A DNA stretch of 64,000 bases from an uncultured Lachnospiraceae bacterium (lineage in GTDB: Bacteria; Bacillota; Clostridia; Lachnospirales; Lachnospiraceae): positions 620,001 through 684,000 of the forward strand of contig CAJTTZ010000001.1 in the NCBI GenBank assembly GCA_910579505.1, written 5' to 3'. The translations under genes and the position numbers were made by a program. Below are positions 8,617-17,030 of the stretch, one piece after another. The stretch's first letter is position 1, and every line of letters starts with the position of its first letter. The notes under the pieces are model-generated. The model saw only the letters and a program-made list of their open reading frames with translations, ran no database searches and had not been told where the DNA came from.

Positions 8617-9642
8617 TCACAGAATTTCCAGACATTCGACCTGTCCTTTATCGCTGAGCAGGAACAGCTCGTTCCCATGTACAACAATATTTCTGCATAT
8701 GCCCTTTGTCTTCTTCCTCGGCATCAGTTCCTCTCCTGTATTTTTATCCACACAGTACAGGTAATTATCTTCCGCCGCAAAGAAAAGCCTGTCCCCGTCT
8801 ATCACTGCCTTCGTCGATACGCCGCCTCCGACGTTTACGGAAAATATCTCTGTGAGGTCATTGTCCGAACTCATCTCATAGCATGTCATGTTTCCCGCTT
8901 TCGCATCAATCACCGCATCCGCGCTGCCAATATACATCCTGTTATTCTCAAATACCATCTCGCTGTATAACTTGCCCTTCGCCTCTCTCGTGCAGATCAA
9001 TTCACCCTTCTGCGAATCCAAAATGTAAAATTTCCCGTGAATATGTCCCACCAACATCCTGTTTTTGTCAAGCAGCGCAACACTGCTTATCCACTCGTCT
9101 TTTCCGAACGCCCAGCGGACCTCTCCCGAAAATTTATCCAAACAGAATACACTTCCGCCAAGTTCCCCGCCGTATATATATTTATCATCATACACAATAT
9201 TACAATTGTTCTTTGCCTGATAAGTCTGGTTCTTCCAGAGAATTTCCCCGGTATTTTTATCGAGACAAAAAACCGCATAATCCGACACGTAGAATCTGTC
9301 GCCGTCCAACGCCATTTTAAAGGAAGCGTTCTTCGGACAAAGCTCTGTCGCCCAGCAGACACTCCCATCCAGACTGACACAGACAGCCTCTCCTTTAAAG
9401 GTTGTGAGATAAATTTTCCCATTCTCATGTATCCCCGCCGTTCTCACCACATGATTCTCTTCAAAAACAACCCTGGTTTCCTGTGTCTTTACATTCAGCG
9501 CAAGCAGCACGGAGTCAAAAGCGTTCAGCCCGAGGGAAAGCGCAAAATATATGTTGTCGCCTTCCATAAAACAATCGTTTGACACCATGGGAACTTTCAA
9601 TCCCTTTTTATAGTTGTATGTCCATCTTGTCTTTACCTTCAT
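8617..9642 (-). CDS. PQQ-like beta-propeller repeat protein
   Basis: Predicted cytoplasmic beta-propeller of 341 residues without signal peptide or membrane segment. It contains repeated blades of the PQQ/WD-like type, with the pattern xxYCLDKxTGExxW seen as VFCLDKNTGEILWK, VFCLDKFSGEVRWA, FYILDSQKGELICT and LYCVDKNTGEELM. The start at 9642 (MKVKTRWTYN) is chosen because GGAGGAG lies 6 bases upstream; a TTG start 15 bases earlier is rejected. Nothing suggests an actual PQQ cofactor or enzyme; a scaffold or sensor role is possible. It converges with the hemerythrin gene and stands alone. Confidence 0.8.
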   Translation of the reverse strand: MKVKTRWTYNYKKGLKVPMVSNDCFMEGDNIYFALSLGLNAFDSVLLALNVKTQETRVVFEENHVVRTAGIHENGKIYLTTFKGEAVCVSLDGSVCWATELCPKNASFKMALDGDRFYVSDYAVFCLDKNTGEILWKNQTYQAKNNCNIVYDDKYIYGGELGGSVFCLDKFSGEVRWAFGKDEWISSVALLDKNRMLVGHIHGKFYILDSQKGELICTREAKGKLYSEMVFENNRMYIGSADAVIDAKAGNMTCYEMSSDNDLTEIFSVNVGGGVSTKAVIDGDRLFFAAEDNYLYCVDKNTGEELMPRKKTKGICRNIVVHGNELFLLSDKGQVECLEIL

Positions 9643-9752
9643 CCGTCTCTCCTCCAATATAAGTCCCCTCGTTTTACTATTCTATCACAGATACGCATGC
9701 GGTTCCACCGGCACATCATTTCACGGTTACTATCCCGGTTATAGGGCCAAAA

Positions 9753-10562
9753 TCACGCAAACAGATACCGATACTTTCTCCGCTGCAGGCGGAGCAGTTC
9801 CCCGACCCTTTTCTTAGCTTCCGCCGGATATTCTGACTCGTTTTCCAGAAGCGTTTCCACATCCTTATTGGTAAACCGAAATTGCAAATGTTGTCCGAAT
9901 AGGGTCTCCACAACGTCTAACTGTTCATCGAAGTCCCTGCAGAACGTTTTCGCTTTCGGTTTTTCATACAGTTTCTCCAAAGGCGCCTCCATCGGGTAAT
10001 CCATGTTCACGTCCGCCATCAGCGACGCGCCGTGGTCAAATGCCGGACAGTAGTGATACTTCCCGAACTCATCTCTAAGAACCGCTATATTGTGCGTATG
10101 TCTGTCTTCATTAAAAAAAAGGGCGTCTATCGTCAGAAGCACGCTCAGGTATCTCCCAAACTCTTTCAGTCCCGTCAGATGCCTCACCTGTTCCACCAGA
10201 AACACCGCCCTGTTTTCCGGCTCCCTGATCCGAAATATACTCTCGTAAAGGCTTTCCCCATAGTGCTGAAAGAACAGCCTCTCCAGCGTAATCAGATGCC
10301 AGCGCGGCTGCAGGAAATGCTCGCTTTCACATCCTAAAAAGACCGTTTCCCCATATCGGATCTTTACCGTATCATACAGCACAAATGTCCCCCTCTCCAT
10401 CGTGGACAGCTGCAGCAGATGGGAAACCATATACTCTACAAGCCCTTCATAGCCGGTGTAATCGGCTTTGTACCATTTTTCCCCACTGTACCATTTCAGC
10501 TGGTTCCCTTTGGAGGACTGTCTGCGCGGTCCGCCGCCGTCCCCTTCAAACAAAGTTACCAT
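9753..10562 (-). CDS. HipA/HipT-like serine kinase
   Basis: Short (269 residues) protein related to the HipA kinase fold of type II toxin-antitoxin systems. A glycine/serine loop SSKGNQLKW (16-24) is followed by the candidate ATP lysine K32 in WYKAD. The catalytic loop NEDRHTHN has D153 and N158, and the metal-binding aspartate is D176 in FDHG. HipA proteins are usually about 440 residues; the missing N-terminal subdomain recalls the HipT kinase of three-part HipBST systems. The start codon lies 1 base after the stop of the upstream HTH gene, so translation is coupled. The substrate is unknown, and toxicity is an inference. Confidence 0.72.
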   Translation of the reverse strand: MVTLFEGDGGGPRRQSSKGNQLKWYSGEKWYKADYTGYEGLVEYMVSHLLQLSTMERGTFVLYDTVKIRYGETVFLGCESEHFLQPRWHLITLERLFFQHYGESLYESIFRIREPENRAVFLVEQVRHLTGLKEFGRYLSVLLTIDALFFNEDRHTHNIAVLRDEFGKYHYCPAFDHGASLMADVNMDYPMEAPLEKLYEKPKAKTFCRDFDEQLDVVETLFGQHLQFRFTNKDVETLLENESEYPAEAKKRVGELLRLQRRKYRYLFA

Positions 10563-10563
10563 A

Positions 10564-11121
10564 TCAGTCCCTCTCCACCCGGAGCCAGAAGTCGTCGTCC
10601 GCCATCCTGCCCTCCGTCTTTTCTATTATCATAAGCGGATCGTAAAAGGGGAGACCCAGCTCCTCCAGGATCAGCTTCATCTTATCCCTGCTTCCCGGAA
10701 AACAGCGGGACTTAAGAAACGCCTCGTACTGCTCGTATGTGGGCTCTTCTATCTTTCCGAAGGCGCGGCACATAAGGTCTTTCGTATAATTATATATCTT
10801 TACCCGCCTCTGCGGCGGCGACACGTCGATAATCGTGCAGACGTCCTCTTCCCTTCCGTACCAGAGACGCAGCGGCGCATGACACTGCGGTACGCGAAAC
10901 CGTTCGATACATCCGGGGTCCTCCCTGATCAGTCTGCACAGCGTAACGATTTCCCCCTTGATCGGCGTTTTCTGTATCTCCCACCGCTCTATCGTCTTTA
11001 CGGAGACATTGACAAAACGTGCAAACTCCGCCTGGGTCAGATCCAGTGATTTTCTCAGACACTTGATTTCCCGTCCGCTGATCGTATCTGCGATTATATA
11101 GCGCCCCAGCTGTCGTTCCAT
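10564..11121 (-). CDS. HTH (XRE-type) regulator with C-terminal HipS-like or unknown domain
   Basis: A helix-turn-helix DNA-binding domain occupies about residues 16-60 (LDLTQAEFARFVNVSVKTIERWE). The following 110 residues form an uncharacterised domain with conserved-looking motifs NYTKDLMCRAFG, FLKSRCFPGSRDKM and YDPLMIIEKTEGRMADDD. The start at 11121 (MERQLGRY) follows GGGGGCGAGG; an alternative ATG at 11142 lacks a ribosome binding site. Being immediately upstream of and coupled to the HipA-like kinase, it is probably its antitoxin and autorepressor. If the second domain replaces the missing kinase subdomain, this would be a fused HipB-HipS; that is a hypothesis. Confidence 0.78.
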   Translation of the reverse strand: MERQLGRYIIADTISGREIKCLRKSLDLTQAEFARFVNVSVKTIERWEIQKTPIKGEIVTLCRLIREDPGCIERFRVPQCHAPLRLWYGREEDVCTIIDVSPPQRRVKIYNYTKDLMCRAFGKIEEPTYEQYEAFLKSRCFPGSRDKMKLILEELGLPFYDPLMIIEKTEGRMADDDFWLRVERD

Positions 11122-11193
11122 AACCTCGCCCCCGCTCTCCATGCCGTTTCGTTTCTATTTCCTGTTTATCATTTAAATCTATCATATATAAAC

Positions 11194-11232
11194 CCTTAAA
11201 TCAAGTACTTAATATATTATTTTACTACTTAA
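11194..11232. promoter_or_regulatory. CTTAA repeats in the HTH-kinase promoter region (candidate operator)
   Basis: The AT-rich region upstream of the HTH gene has ACTTAA at 11207-11212 and 11227-11232, exactly 20 bases apart, and a related CCTTAA at 11194-11199. On the minus strand a TTGATT / TAGATT pair with a 17-base spacer overlaps them. Two-turn spacing on one DNA face fits binding by a dimeric HTH autorepressor. Confidence 0.4.
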
Positions 11233-11245
11233 ATTGTAATCTGTA

Positions 11246-11283
11246 TAAAAAAAAGAAGGAAAGCAGCCATCAAACCGCTTTCC
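11246..11283 (-). terminator. Terminator of the xylanase gene
   Basis: On the minus strand GGAAAGC and GCTTTCC (plus coordinates 11277-11283 and 11258-11264) form a 7-bp stem, followed by TTC and a run of eight T. It lies directly after the GH10 stop codon. Confidence 0.85.
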
Positions 11284-11298
11284 TTATCCTTATTTTTG

Positions 11299-12657
11299 CT
11301 ACTCAGCCTGCTCCAGTCTGGAATCGTCCACGAACGCCCAGAACGCGGGTTTTTTCTCATACTCCTTGTCAAAAAGTAGCGGACACTGGACTCTCGTGCC
11401 ATCCGCCGAACCGCCTGCGGCGTTTGCGCTCTGCAGCCAGGAATGACGGTCATCTGTCCCCCAGAACACAATTGCCGTGATCGGCACGCCCTCCTGTTTC
11501 AGGCTCTTCACCGCGTCATACAGGGATTGATAAACCTCCGCCTGTTTCTGGTACTCCTCCTCCATATCGGTACCGTCAAATCCCCTGCTCGCTTTCAGAT
11601 CGAGCTCGGTGATCTGGATCTCATCCACAACCGCCGCATACTTTTTCGCGCTCTGCTTAAACAGGACATCGGAAAAGTCCATATCGTAATGTCCCTGCAT
11701 CCCCATGCCGTCGATCCGCGCTTCCGGGTTTGCCTTGATCTGTTCGATCAGCCTGCAGATGCCGTCCGCCTTTTTCGGGTTGGTATCGTTGTAGTCGTTA
11801 TAAAAAAGCTTGATGTGCGCCGGGGCATACCGATTGGCGTACACAAACGCCTGCTCCACAAAGTCGGCGTTGTTAAACACCCGGAACCATGAGGAATCGG
11901 TGCGCATGCCGCCATCGGTATCGTTTACCGCCTCGTTCACCACGTCCCACGCGTAGATCATGCCTTTATATTCGCTGTCCTCACCCTCGTAGTGCTCCAT
12001 CACCTGTCTGATGTAATTTTCCATGCGCGCCAGCATAGTCTGCTGATCTACATAGGGCTTGTCCACGTTGTACTCCTCATGGAAAAACCACTCCGGCGTC
12101 TGAGAATGCCATACGAGCACATGCCCCCTGACCATGATCTTTCTCCCGTCTTTGCCCGCAGTATCGTTGTATGCCTTGATTTCCTTCAACATCATATCGG
12201 GCACCGTAAAGGAAAGAACCGGGAACCCGTCCTCCCCGATATTTGGCTTATTCCCCAGAAGGGAATCCGGCTTCATTTCATTTTCCATGGTGACGCTGTT
12301 AAACTGCCCTTTTACGATCTCCATCCGCGCCGCGTCCGAGAGGGCCGCCATGGGCACACAGACGCCCGCCCTGCCGCCAAACTCATTTGCGAACGCGTAC
12401 CGCAGCGTCTGTTCATCCGCAGCGTCCCACGCCCACTCCTGCGGGTCCTGTACTGCTGCCTGTTCCGGCTCCGTTTCCTGTTCCGATACCGCGTCCGATT
12501 CCCCTGCTGTTTTTGCCGTCTCCGCATCGGCTGTCTGTACCGACCCGGCATTTTCATCCTGCACACCGCCGCCCGCACCACAGCCGGCAGCCGCAAAAGC
12601 CAAATTTGCACACGTCAGAACAGCCAAAAAATACTTTATCCGTCCTCCTCTTCCCAT
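11299..12657 (-). CDS. GH10 endo-1,4-beta-xylanase, lipoprotein
   Basis: Secreted, lipid-anchored endo-xylanase cutting beta-1,4-xylan. The signal peptide ends in the lipobox AAGC with the lipidated C26, followed by a Gln/Glu/Ala-rich linker to about residue 75. The (beta/alpha)8 catalytic domain (about 80-445) has the acid/base E242 in WDVVNEAVND and the nucleophile E351 in QITELDL, and the substrate-binding HVLVWHSQTPEWFF segment. AAAGGAG lies upstream of the ATG. It is a single-gene unit with its own terminator; cell-surface xylan degradation fits a gut or plant-matter anaerobe. Confidence 0.95.
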   Translation of the reverse strand: MGRGGRIKYFLAVLTCANLAFAAAGCGAGGGVQDENAGSVQTADAETAKTAGESDAVSEQETEPEQAAVQDPQEWAWDAADEQTLRYAFANEFGGRAGVCVPMAALSDAARMEIVKGQFNSVTMENEMKPDSLLGNKPNIGEDGFPVLSFTVPDMMLKEIKAYNDTAGKDGRKIMVRGHVLVWHSQTPEWFFHEEYNVDKPYVDQQTMLARMENYIRQVMEHYEGEDSEYKGMIYAWDVVNEAVNDTDGGMRTDSSWFRVFNNADFVEQAFVYANRYAPAHIKLFYNDYNDTNPKKADGICRLIEQIKANPEARIDGMGMQGHYDMDFSDVLFKQSAKKYAAVVDEIQITELDLKASRGFDGTDMEEEYQKQAEVYQSLYDAVKSLKQEGVPITAIVFWGTDDRHSWLQSANAAGGSADGTRVQCPLLFDKEYEKKPAFWAFVDDSRLEQAE

Positions 12658-12687
12658 ATCCCGTCTCCTTTACCCCATAATTTGCCC

Positions 12688-12701
12688 CGTGCCCGAGCAC
12701 G
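12688..12701. promoter_or_regulatory. Small palindrome upstream of the xylanase gene
   Basis: CGTGC (12688-12692) and GCACG (12697-12701) form a 5-bp inverted repeat with a 4-base centre, about 31 bases before the start codon. It may be an operator or a leader hairpin; the evidence is only its symmetry and position. Confidence 0.3.
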
Positions 12702-12806
12702 TCCTACTACTTATGACTGTAATGCAAAGACAGGTCTTCTTCTATACAAATGTTGCCATACTAGCGCCCACTTATTGCTTTACTTCCCCATCACAGCCCG
12801 GTCCGT

Positions 12807-13274
12807 TCACAAGTCTGACTGGCCGAGCCTGTTTTTGCCCGTCTGCTGGTACTCCCTGAGCTTTCTGTTCAGATTCTCCGTCTCTCTCTCGTGCAGTCTC
12901 CAGATCACAAAGGAAACCGTCACAAAGACAACCAGTATTCCAAACATCATTGCGGCAAGCATAAAGATATTTTCTATATCCATCCATCCAAACCCATAAC
13001 CACAGCCAAGCACTACCACATTGATGTACACATAATGCAGTCCTTTATTGAACACCGCCCGCCTGCGGCTGACCTCCCGGTAAGGATGTATAAAATTGCC
13101 CAGACTGCACACAAACGCCATCGCCAGAAGCTGCCACAAAATAGCCTCATCCAGAAACGTATCGCCGGACCAGAATACTTTGTTATAGACCGCGCAGACA
13201 AAGACGCTGCCTGTCGTAACCATGCAGAAGGTCAGCAGCAGTTCCATCACTCTCTTTTTGATACTTTCTGTCAT
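12807..13274 (-). CDS. DUF3021 membrane protein
   Basis: Integral membrane protein of 155 residues with four predicted membrane segments, matching the DUF3021 family, whose genes typically follow a LytTR regulator gene. The start at 13274 (MTESIKKRVMELL) is preceded by GGGGGA; the frame extends to a GTG overlapping the upstream stop, but that stretch is Arg/Gly-rich, has no ribosome binding site and does not look like protein. Its role is unknown; in the family it is thought to hold the LytTR partner inactive at the membrane. Confidence 0.82.
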   Translation of the reverse strand: MTESIKKRVMELLLTFCMVTTGSVFVCAVYNKVFWSGDTFLDEAILWQLLAMAFVCSLGNFIHPYREVSRRRAVFNKGLHYVYINVVVLGCGYGFGWMDIENIFMLAAMMFGILVVFVTVSFVIWRLHERETENLNRKLREYQQTGKNRLGQSDL

Positions 13275-13390
13275 ATATCCCCCGTTTCCGCGCTGTTTTC
13301 CGCGCCTGTTTTCCAGCTTCACCGACTCTGACACAGAGCCCGCTCTTCCCCGCCCTCTGTATCTTTCTTCTCCTGTTTTCCATAGCTCTT

Positions 13391-13828
13391 TCACACGCCG
13401 AGCCGCTTTTTCAGCGCTGGCACGTACTGTCTGGAAATCATAAGTCTTTCCCCGTTCATCATCTGCGCCTCAAACCGTCCGCCAAAATCCGGGGCAAACT
13501 GTTTCACCTTGGCGAGATTGATAATCACCGATTTGGACGCCCGAAAAAAGTCTGTATTGGCGTACTCTTCCTCGATCTCATACAGCTTATATCTGACCTC
13601 GTACACGTCCTTTTCCAGATAGAGAAAGACTTTGTTGTCCACCGCCTCGAAATAATAGATGTCCCCCGCGTCAATCTGCCTGATCTTATCATTGTCCGTG
13701 ACCGTAAATTTCCCGCGCCGTGTCTTTAACTCGTGAATCATCCGCAGAAGCGCCTCATCCAGATCCCGGCATCTCACGATGATCTCTTCCTCTTCCCCGG
13801 GCGCAATATCCTGTATTGTTATTTTCAT
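13391..13828 (-). CDS. LytTR DNA-binding regulator
   Basis: Stand-alone LytTR transcription factor of 145 residues without a receiver domain. The LytTR domain occupies about residues 45-142 (DIYYFEAVDNKVFLYLEK, then FFRASKSVIINLAKVKQF and MISRQYVPALKKRL). The ATG at 13828 has GAAGGAA just upstream. It pairs with the DUF3021 membrane protein encoded downstream, so the two probably form a membrane-linked regulatory pair that controls its own promoter. Confidence 0.88.
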   Translation of the reverse strand: MKITIQDIAPGEEEEIIVRCRDLDEALLRMIHELKTRRGKFTVTDNDKIRQIDAGDIYYFEAVDNKVFLYLEKDVYEVRYKLYEIEEEYANTDFFRASKSVIINLAKVKQFAPDFGGRFEAQMMNGERLMISRQYVPALKKRLGV

Positions 13829-13900
13829 GTTTCCTTCCACTCCACTATATGATTATCCCGCTCCCAACGGCCCAATCATATGTTTGTCGCTGTCATTATC

Positions 13901-15550
13901 TTATTTTCCCCGCGCCACTCTCGCCGGATACCACCCCTGAAACCATGCCGTAAAAATCCCCATCAGAACGGGAGCCACAGAATTGATCAGCCCGGACAGG
14001 CTGCTTACCGCCGACCGCATCAATAACCAGCTGATCATTGCCGTGACCAGATAAAGGATGCCCCAGAGCATGGTCAGAATGCGGTTCGTCTTAACAAAAA
14101 GTGAATTATCCAGGGCGTCATCCCCACCGTAGCCGTTCTTGGAATAATGCGCCGTAAGCGGTATCAGTCCGTGAAAGCAGGATGCCAGCCACATCACACC
14201 GAACGCCAGATAAGAAACGGGCAGCATTATTTTTTCATTTGCCCCTGCCAGCATAACGACAGAAAATCCCGTCACCAGCGCGCCGCTTAACACATCATAC
14301 AAGGTTTTCTTATGCCGGTAATAGACAAGCGGCACAAGCGCACTGGCTGCGACGGCAAGCAGACATCCCGGCTGTTTACTGATGGAGGCTGCCACCCACA
14401 GGACGATCCACGGAATCAGCATGATGTTCATATCCGTATTCTTCTGTTCCGAAGTCCCTTTCACCGGCTTAGTCTGCGGACAGGAACCGCTGAAATAATC
14501 GTCCCACTTCATCATCAGATGAAAGTCGCCCTTCACGTGGTAAAGCCCCTGCATCATTGCCTCGTCTCCCCGAATCTCCCCCGCCGCGATGGATCGCCAT
14601 ACGGTGACCGGCGTCTCGATCCTTGTGTCCGCATGAAGAGAGCCGTCCGTATAGACATGACTGCCATCCTTTCCCAACAAAATCTGATAACATTCTCCCA
14701 CATCCGTATAGCACATCTCCAGCACGATATCTTTGCCATTCCAGCTGTCCTTCCGATACAGCGCTGCCATCTGCCTTGTAAAAGTCAGCGTGTCCGACTC
14801 CTGCTTTACATCACCGCCGCTTTTTCCCGTTCCGCCGCTTTCCCGTTCTATCCCCCAGCTGGCGTCCGCGCACGCCTCAAAGGTTTCCCTCGGCAGCAAA
14901 AGCTGTGCGAGCCGCTCCCTGCTCTGTGCCGAGATCCCGCCGCCCGCGTACTCCCTTCCCGCCTGTTCCACGCAGGAGAGATATGCGCCCGTAATCGCCG
15001 ACACCTCCGGCACCCGGAACAGTTCCCCCTGCCCGCAGAAAATCGTCGTATAGTTTCCCTGCCCGCAGAGATGGTCAAAAAGACTGTAGACCCCGTCATA
15101 GTTCCCCTCTGCCGTGTAGAAACCGCATGTGGAGATCACCACTGTCCGTTTCCCGCTCATATCATATCTGGAAGGATGCCCGCCATTTCCGATCTGCCCC
15201 TCCTGTTCCTCCATGAAAGGAAGATTCATGGGAAGCTGCCGGTCTATCAGATTTTTCAGCGCACCCGGCACCGTAAAATAATACAATGGAAAGCTCCACA
15301 CCGTGAGATCCGCCCAGAGCAGGTCCTGAATCACCTGCCCCATATCATCCTCAATACAGCACTTGCCGGGCGTACGATTCCAGCACGAAAAACAGCCGAG
15401 ACAGGGCTTGATATCCATCTGACAGACCACCCGCTCTCTGATCTCCACCTCCGCTGTCTCCTGCCTTATTCCTTCTAAAAATGCCTTCGTCAGCTGATAC
15501 GAATTGCTTTTCTCCCCTTTCGGACTTCCGTTTATCACAAGAATATGCAT
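13901..15550 (-). CDS. Iron-sulfur-flavoprotein-like / SCP2-like / membrane fusion protein
   Basis: 549-residue protein with three parts. The N-terminal part (1 to about 235) is an NADPH-dependent FMN reductase/flavodoxin-like fold with the phosphate loop INGSPKGEKSNSY and a cysteine cluster C50-x2-C53-x2-C56-x7-C64 as in iron-sulfur flavoproteins. The middle (about 265-370) resembles an SCP2-type sterol-carrier domain (EMCYTDVGECYQILLGKDG, then GDEAMMQGLYHVKGDFHLMMKW). The C-terminus (about 395-545) has about five membrane segments. The ATG at 15550 has AGGAGG 9 bases upstream; the longer frame is rejected. A membrane-tethered redox enzyme with a bound lipid-like ligand is possible, but the substrate is unknown. 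Confidence 0.75.
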   Translation of the reverse strand: MHILVINGSPKGEKSNSYQLTKAFLEGIRQETAEVEIRERVVCQMDIKPCLGCFSCWNRTPGKCCIEDDMGQVIQDLLWADLTVWSFPLYYFTVPGALKNLIDRQLPMNLPFMEEQEGQIGNGGHPSRYDMSGKRTVVISTCGFYTAEGNYDGVYSLFDHLCGQGNYTTIFCGQGELFRVPEVSAITGAYLSCVEQAGREYAGGGISAQSRERLAQLLLPRETFEACADASWGIERESGGTGKSGGDVKQESDTLTFTRQMAALYRKDSWNGKDIVLEMCYTDVGECYQILLGKDGSHVYTDGSLHADTRIETPVTVWRSIAAGEIRGDEAMMQGLYHVKGDFHLMMKWDDYFSGSCPQTKPVKGTSEQKNTDMNIMLIPWIVLWVAASISKQPGCLLAVAASALVPLVYYRHKKTLYDVLSGALVTGFSVVMLAGANEKIMLPVSYLAFGVMWLASCFHGLIPLTAHYSKNGYGGDDALDNSLFVKTNRILTMLWGILYLVTAMISWLLMRSAVSSLSGLINSVAPVLMGIFTAWFQGWYPARVARGK

Positions 15551-15734
15551 AATCGACTGCCTCCTTCCTATGGGAAGATGGTAACGCACAGAAACTTTTC
15601 TTACAAGAAAAGAAACGGTAAGCGGTTTGTTTTTGTGGGTAAGCTGCATTTTGGGGGAACAGCCTGCCGCGCGCGTCACACTTTCTCTGCACGGCCTGCG
15701 CAAGCAGCAATTTCATCTGTGCGTCTCTGCGCAT

Positions 15735-15771
15735 AAAAGGCAGCCGCCACAGTGACACAGTGACGGCTGCC
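15735..15771 (-). terminator. Terminator after ackA
   Basis: On the minus strand GGCAGCCG and CGGCTGCC (plus 15764-15771 and 15739-15746) form an 8-bp stem followed by TTTT. It lies 17 bases after the ackA stop and isolates the acetate operon from the downstream accessory block. Confidence 0.8.
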
Positions 15772-15787
15772 CCTATATATACAGATA

Positions 15788-16984
15788 TTACTTCACCAGC
15801 GCAAATGTCTCCCTCGCGATTGCGAGTTCCTCGTTCGTGGGAACTACAAGCACTTTCACCTTGGAATCAGGAGTACTGATCTGCGCATCCTCCCCGCGCA
15901 CCTGATTTTTCTCCTGATCCAGCGTAATGCCCAGATACCCGAGATGCTCGCAGACATGCTTCCGCACCAAAGGGTTATTCTCACCCACGCCAGCCGTAAA
16001 GCAGATCGCGTCCACACCGTTCATCGCCGCGGTGTATGCACCGATATACTTCGCTACCCGGTAGGAAAAGGCAAGAATCGTGCGAAGCCCTCTCTCCTCC
16101 CCTGCCACATAAGATTTTTCCAGATCCCTGAAATCAGAGGACAGATTGTCGGAAAGTCCCAGCACGCCTGACTTCTTATTCAGTACCGTCATCACTTCGT
16201 CGATGGACTTATTCTCCTTATGGGCAATAAACTCTATGATCGCCGGATCAATATCCCCGGAGCGGGTGCCCATAATCAGACCTTCAAGTGGCGTAAGACC
16301 CATGGATGTGTCCACGCAATGCCCGTTCTCCACAGCGGAAATACTTGCGCCGTTGCCCAGATGGCAGACGATGGTCTTCATATCCTCATAATTTTTACCG
16401 AGAATCTCCGCCGCCCTCTTAGATACATAGGAATGGCTTGTGCCGTGGAAACCGTATCTTCTCACCCTGTACTTCTCATAGTATTCGTAAGGCAGCCCAT
16501 AGAGATACGCATGCTGGGGCATGGTCTGGTGGAATGCCGTGTCAAACACACCCACCATAGGCGTATTTGGCATCAGTTTTTTGCAGGCGTCAATGCCGAT
16601 CAGATTCGCCGGATTATGTAACGGCGCCAGATCGTTACAGGCCCTGATCGCCTCGACCACCTCGTCTGTAATGACCGTGGACGATGCAAACTTCTCTCCG
16701 CCGTGCACGATGCGGTGCCCCACCGCGCCTATTTCATCCAGGGATTTCACCACGCCCGTCTTTTCATTCATCAGCGCGTTTAAGACAAGTTCGATTGCCT
16801 TTGTGTGATCCGGCATGGGCGTTACCGTCTCTTCCTTTTCTCCGCCTGCCGGCTGGTAGACAATCTGGCTGCCGTCAATGCCGATGCGCTCACAGAGACC
16901 CTTCGCAATCTGCTTCTCCGTCTCCGCGTCGATGAGCTGGAATTTTAAGGAGGAGCTGCCGCAGTTGATAACAAGTATATTCAT
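15788..16984 (-). CDS. ackA: Acetate kinase
   Basis: Interconverts acetyl phosphate + ADP and acetate + ATP, the energy-yielding last step of acetate fermentation; cytosolic. It has 398 residues, the usual length. The N-terminal phosphate loop NCGSSSLKFQL, the GHRIVHGG motif, the RRYGFHGTSHSYV motif and the C-terminal FTAGVGENNP segment are all intact. The start at 16984 follows AAGGAAA; the frame upstream runs into a repetitive element and is not coding. It follows pta but is separated from it by the 215-bp structured element at 17031-17245. Confidence 0.97.
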   Translation of the reverse strand: MNILVINCGSSSLKFQLIDAETEKQIAKGLCERIGIDGSQIVYQPAGGEKEETVTPMPDHTKAIELVLNALMNEKTGVVKSLDEIGAVGHRIVHGGEKFASSTVITDEVVEAIRACNDLAPLHNPANLIGIDACKKLMPNTPMVGVFDTAFHQTMPQHAYLYGLPYEYYEKYRVRRYGFHGTSHSYVSKRAAEILGKNYEDMKTIVCHLGNGASISAVENGHCVDTSMGLTPLEGLIMGTRSGDIDPAIIEFIAHKENKSIDEVMTVLNKKSGVLGLSDNLSSDFRDLEKSYVAGEERGLRTILAFSYRVAKYIGAYTAAMNGVDAICFTAGVGENNPLVRKHVCEHLGYLGITLDQEKNQVRGEDAQISTPDSKVKVLVVPTNEELAIARETFALVK

Positions 16985-17030
16985 ATTGGTTTCCTTCTTT
17001 CTGTTTAAAATATTTTGCTTCGCTGTCCAA

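Noticed and set aside
13275..13394. Longer DUF3021 protein starting at the GTG overlapping the LytTR stop
   Set aside because: The extra 40 residues are Arg/Gly-rich with no ribosome binding site, while GGGGGA precedes the ATG at 13274.
14312..15478. 388-codon plus-strand frame opposite the flavoprotein fusion
   Set aside because: No motif, no start signals, and antisense to a gene with clear FMN and cysteine motifs.
5700..15760. Prophage or integrative element
   Set aside because: The block holds no integrase, recombinase, structural phage gene, conjugation gene or flanking direct repeat that could be recognised.
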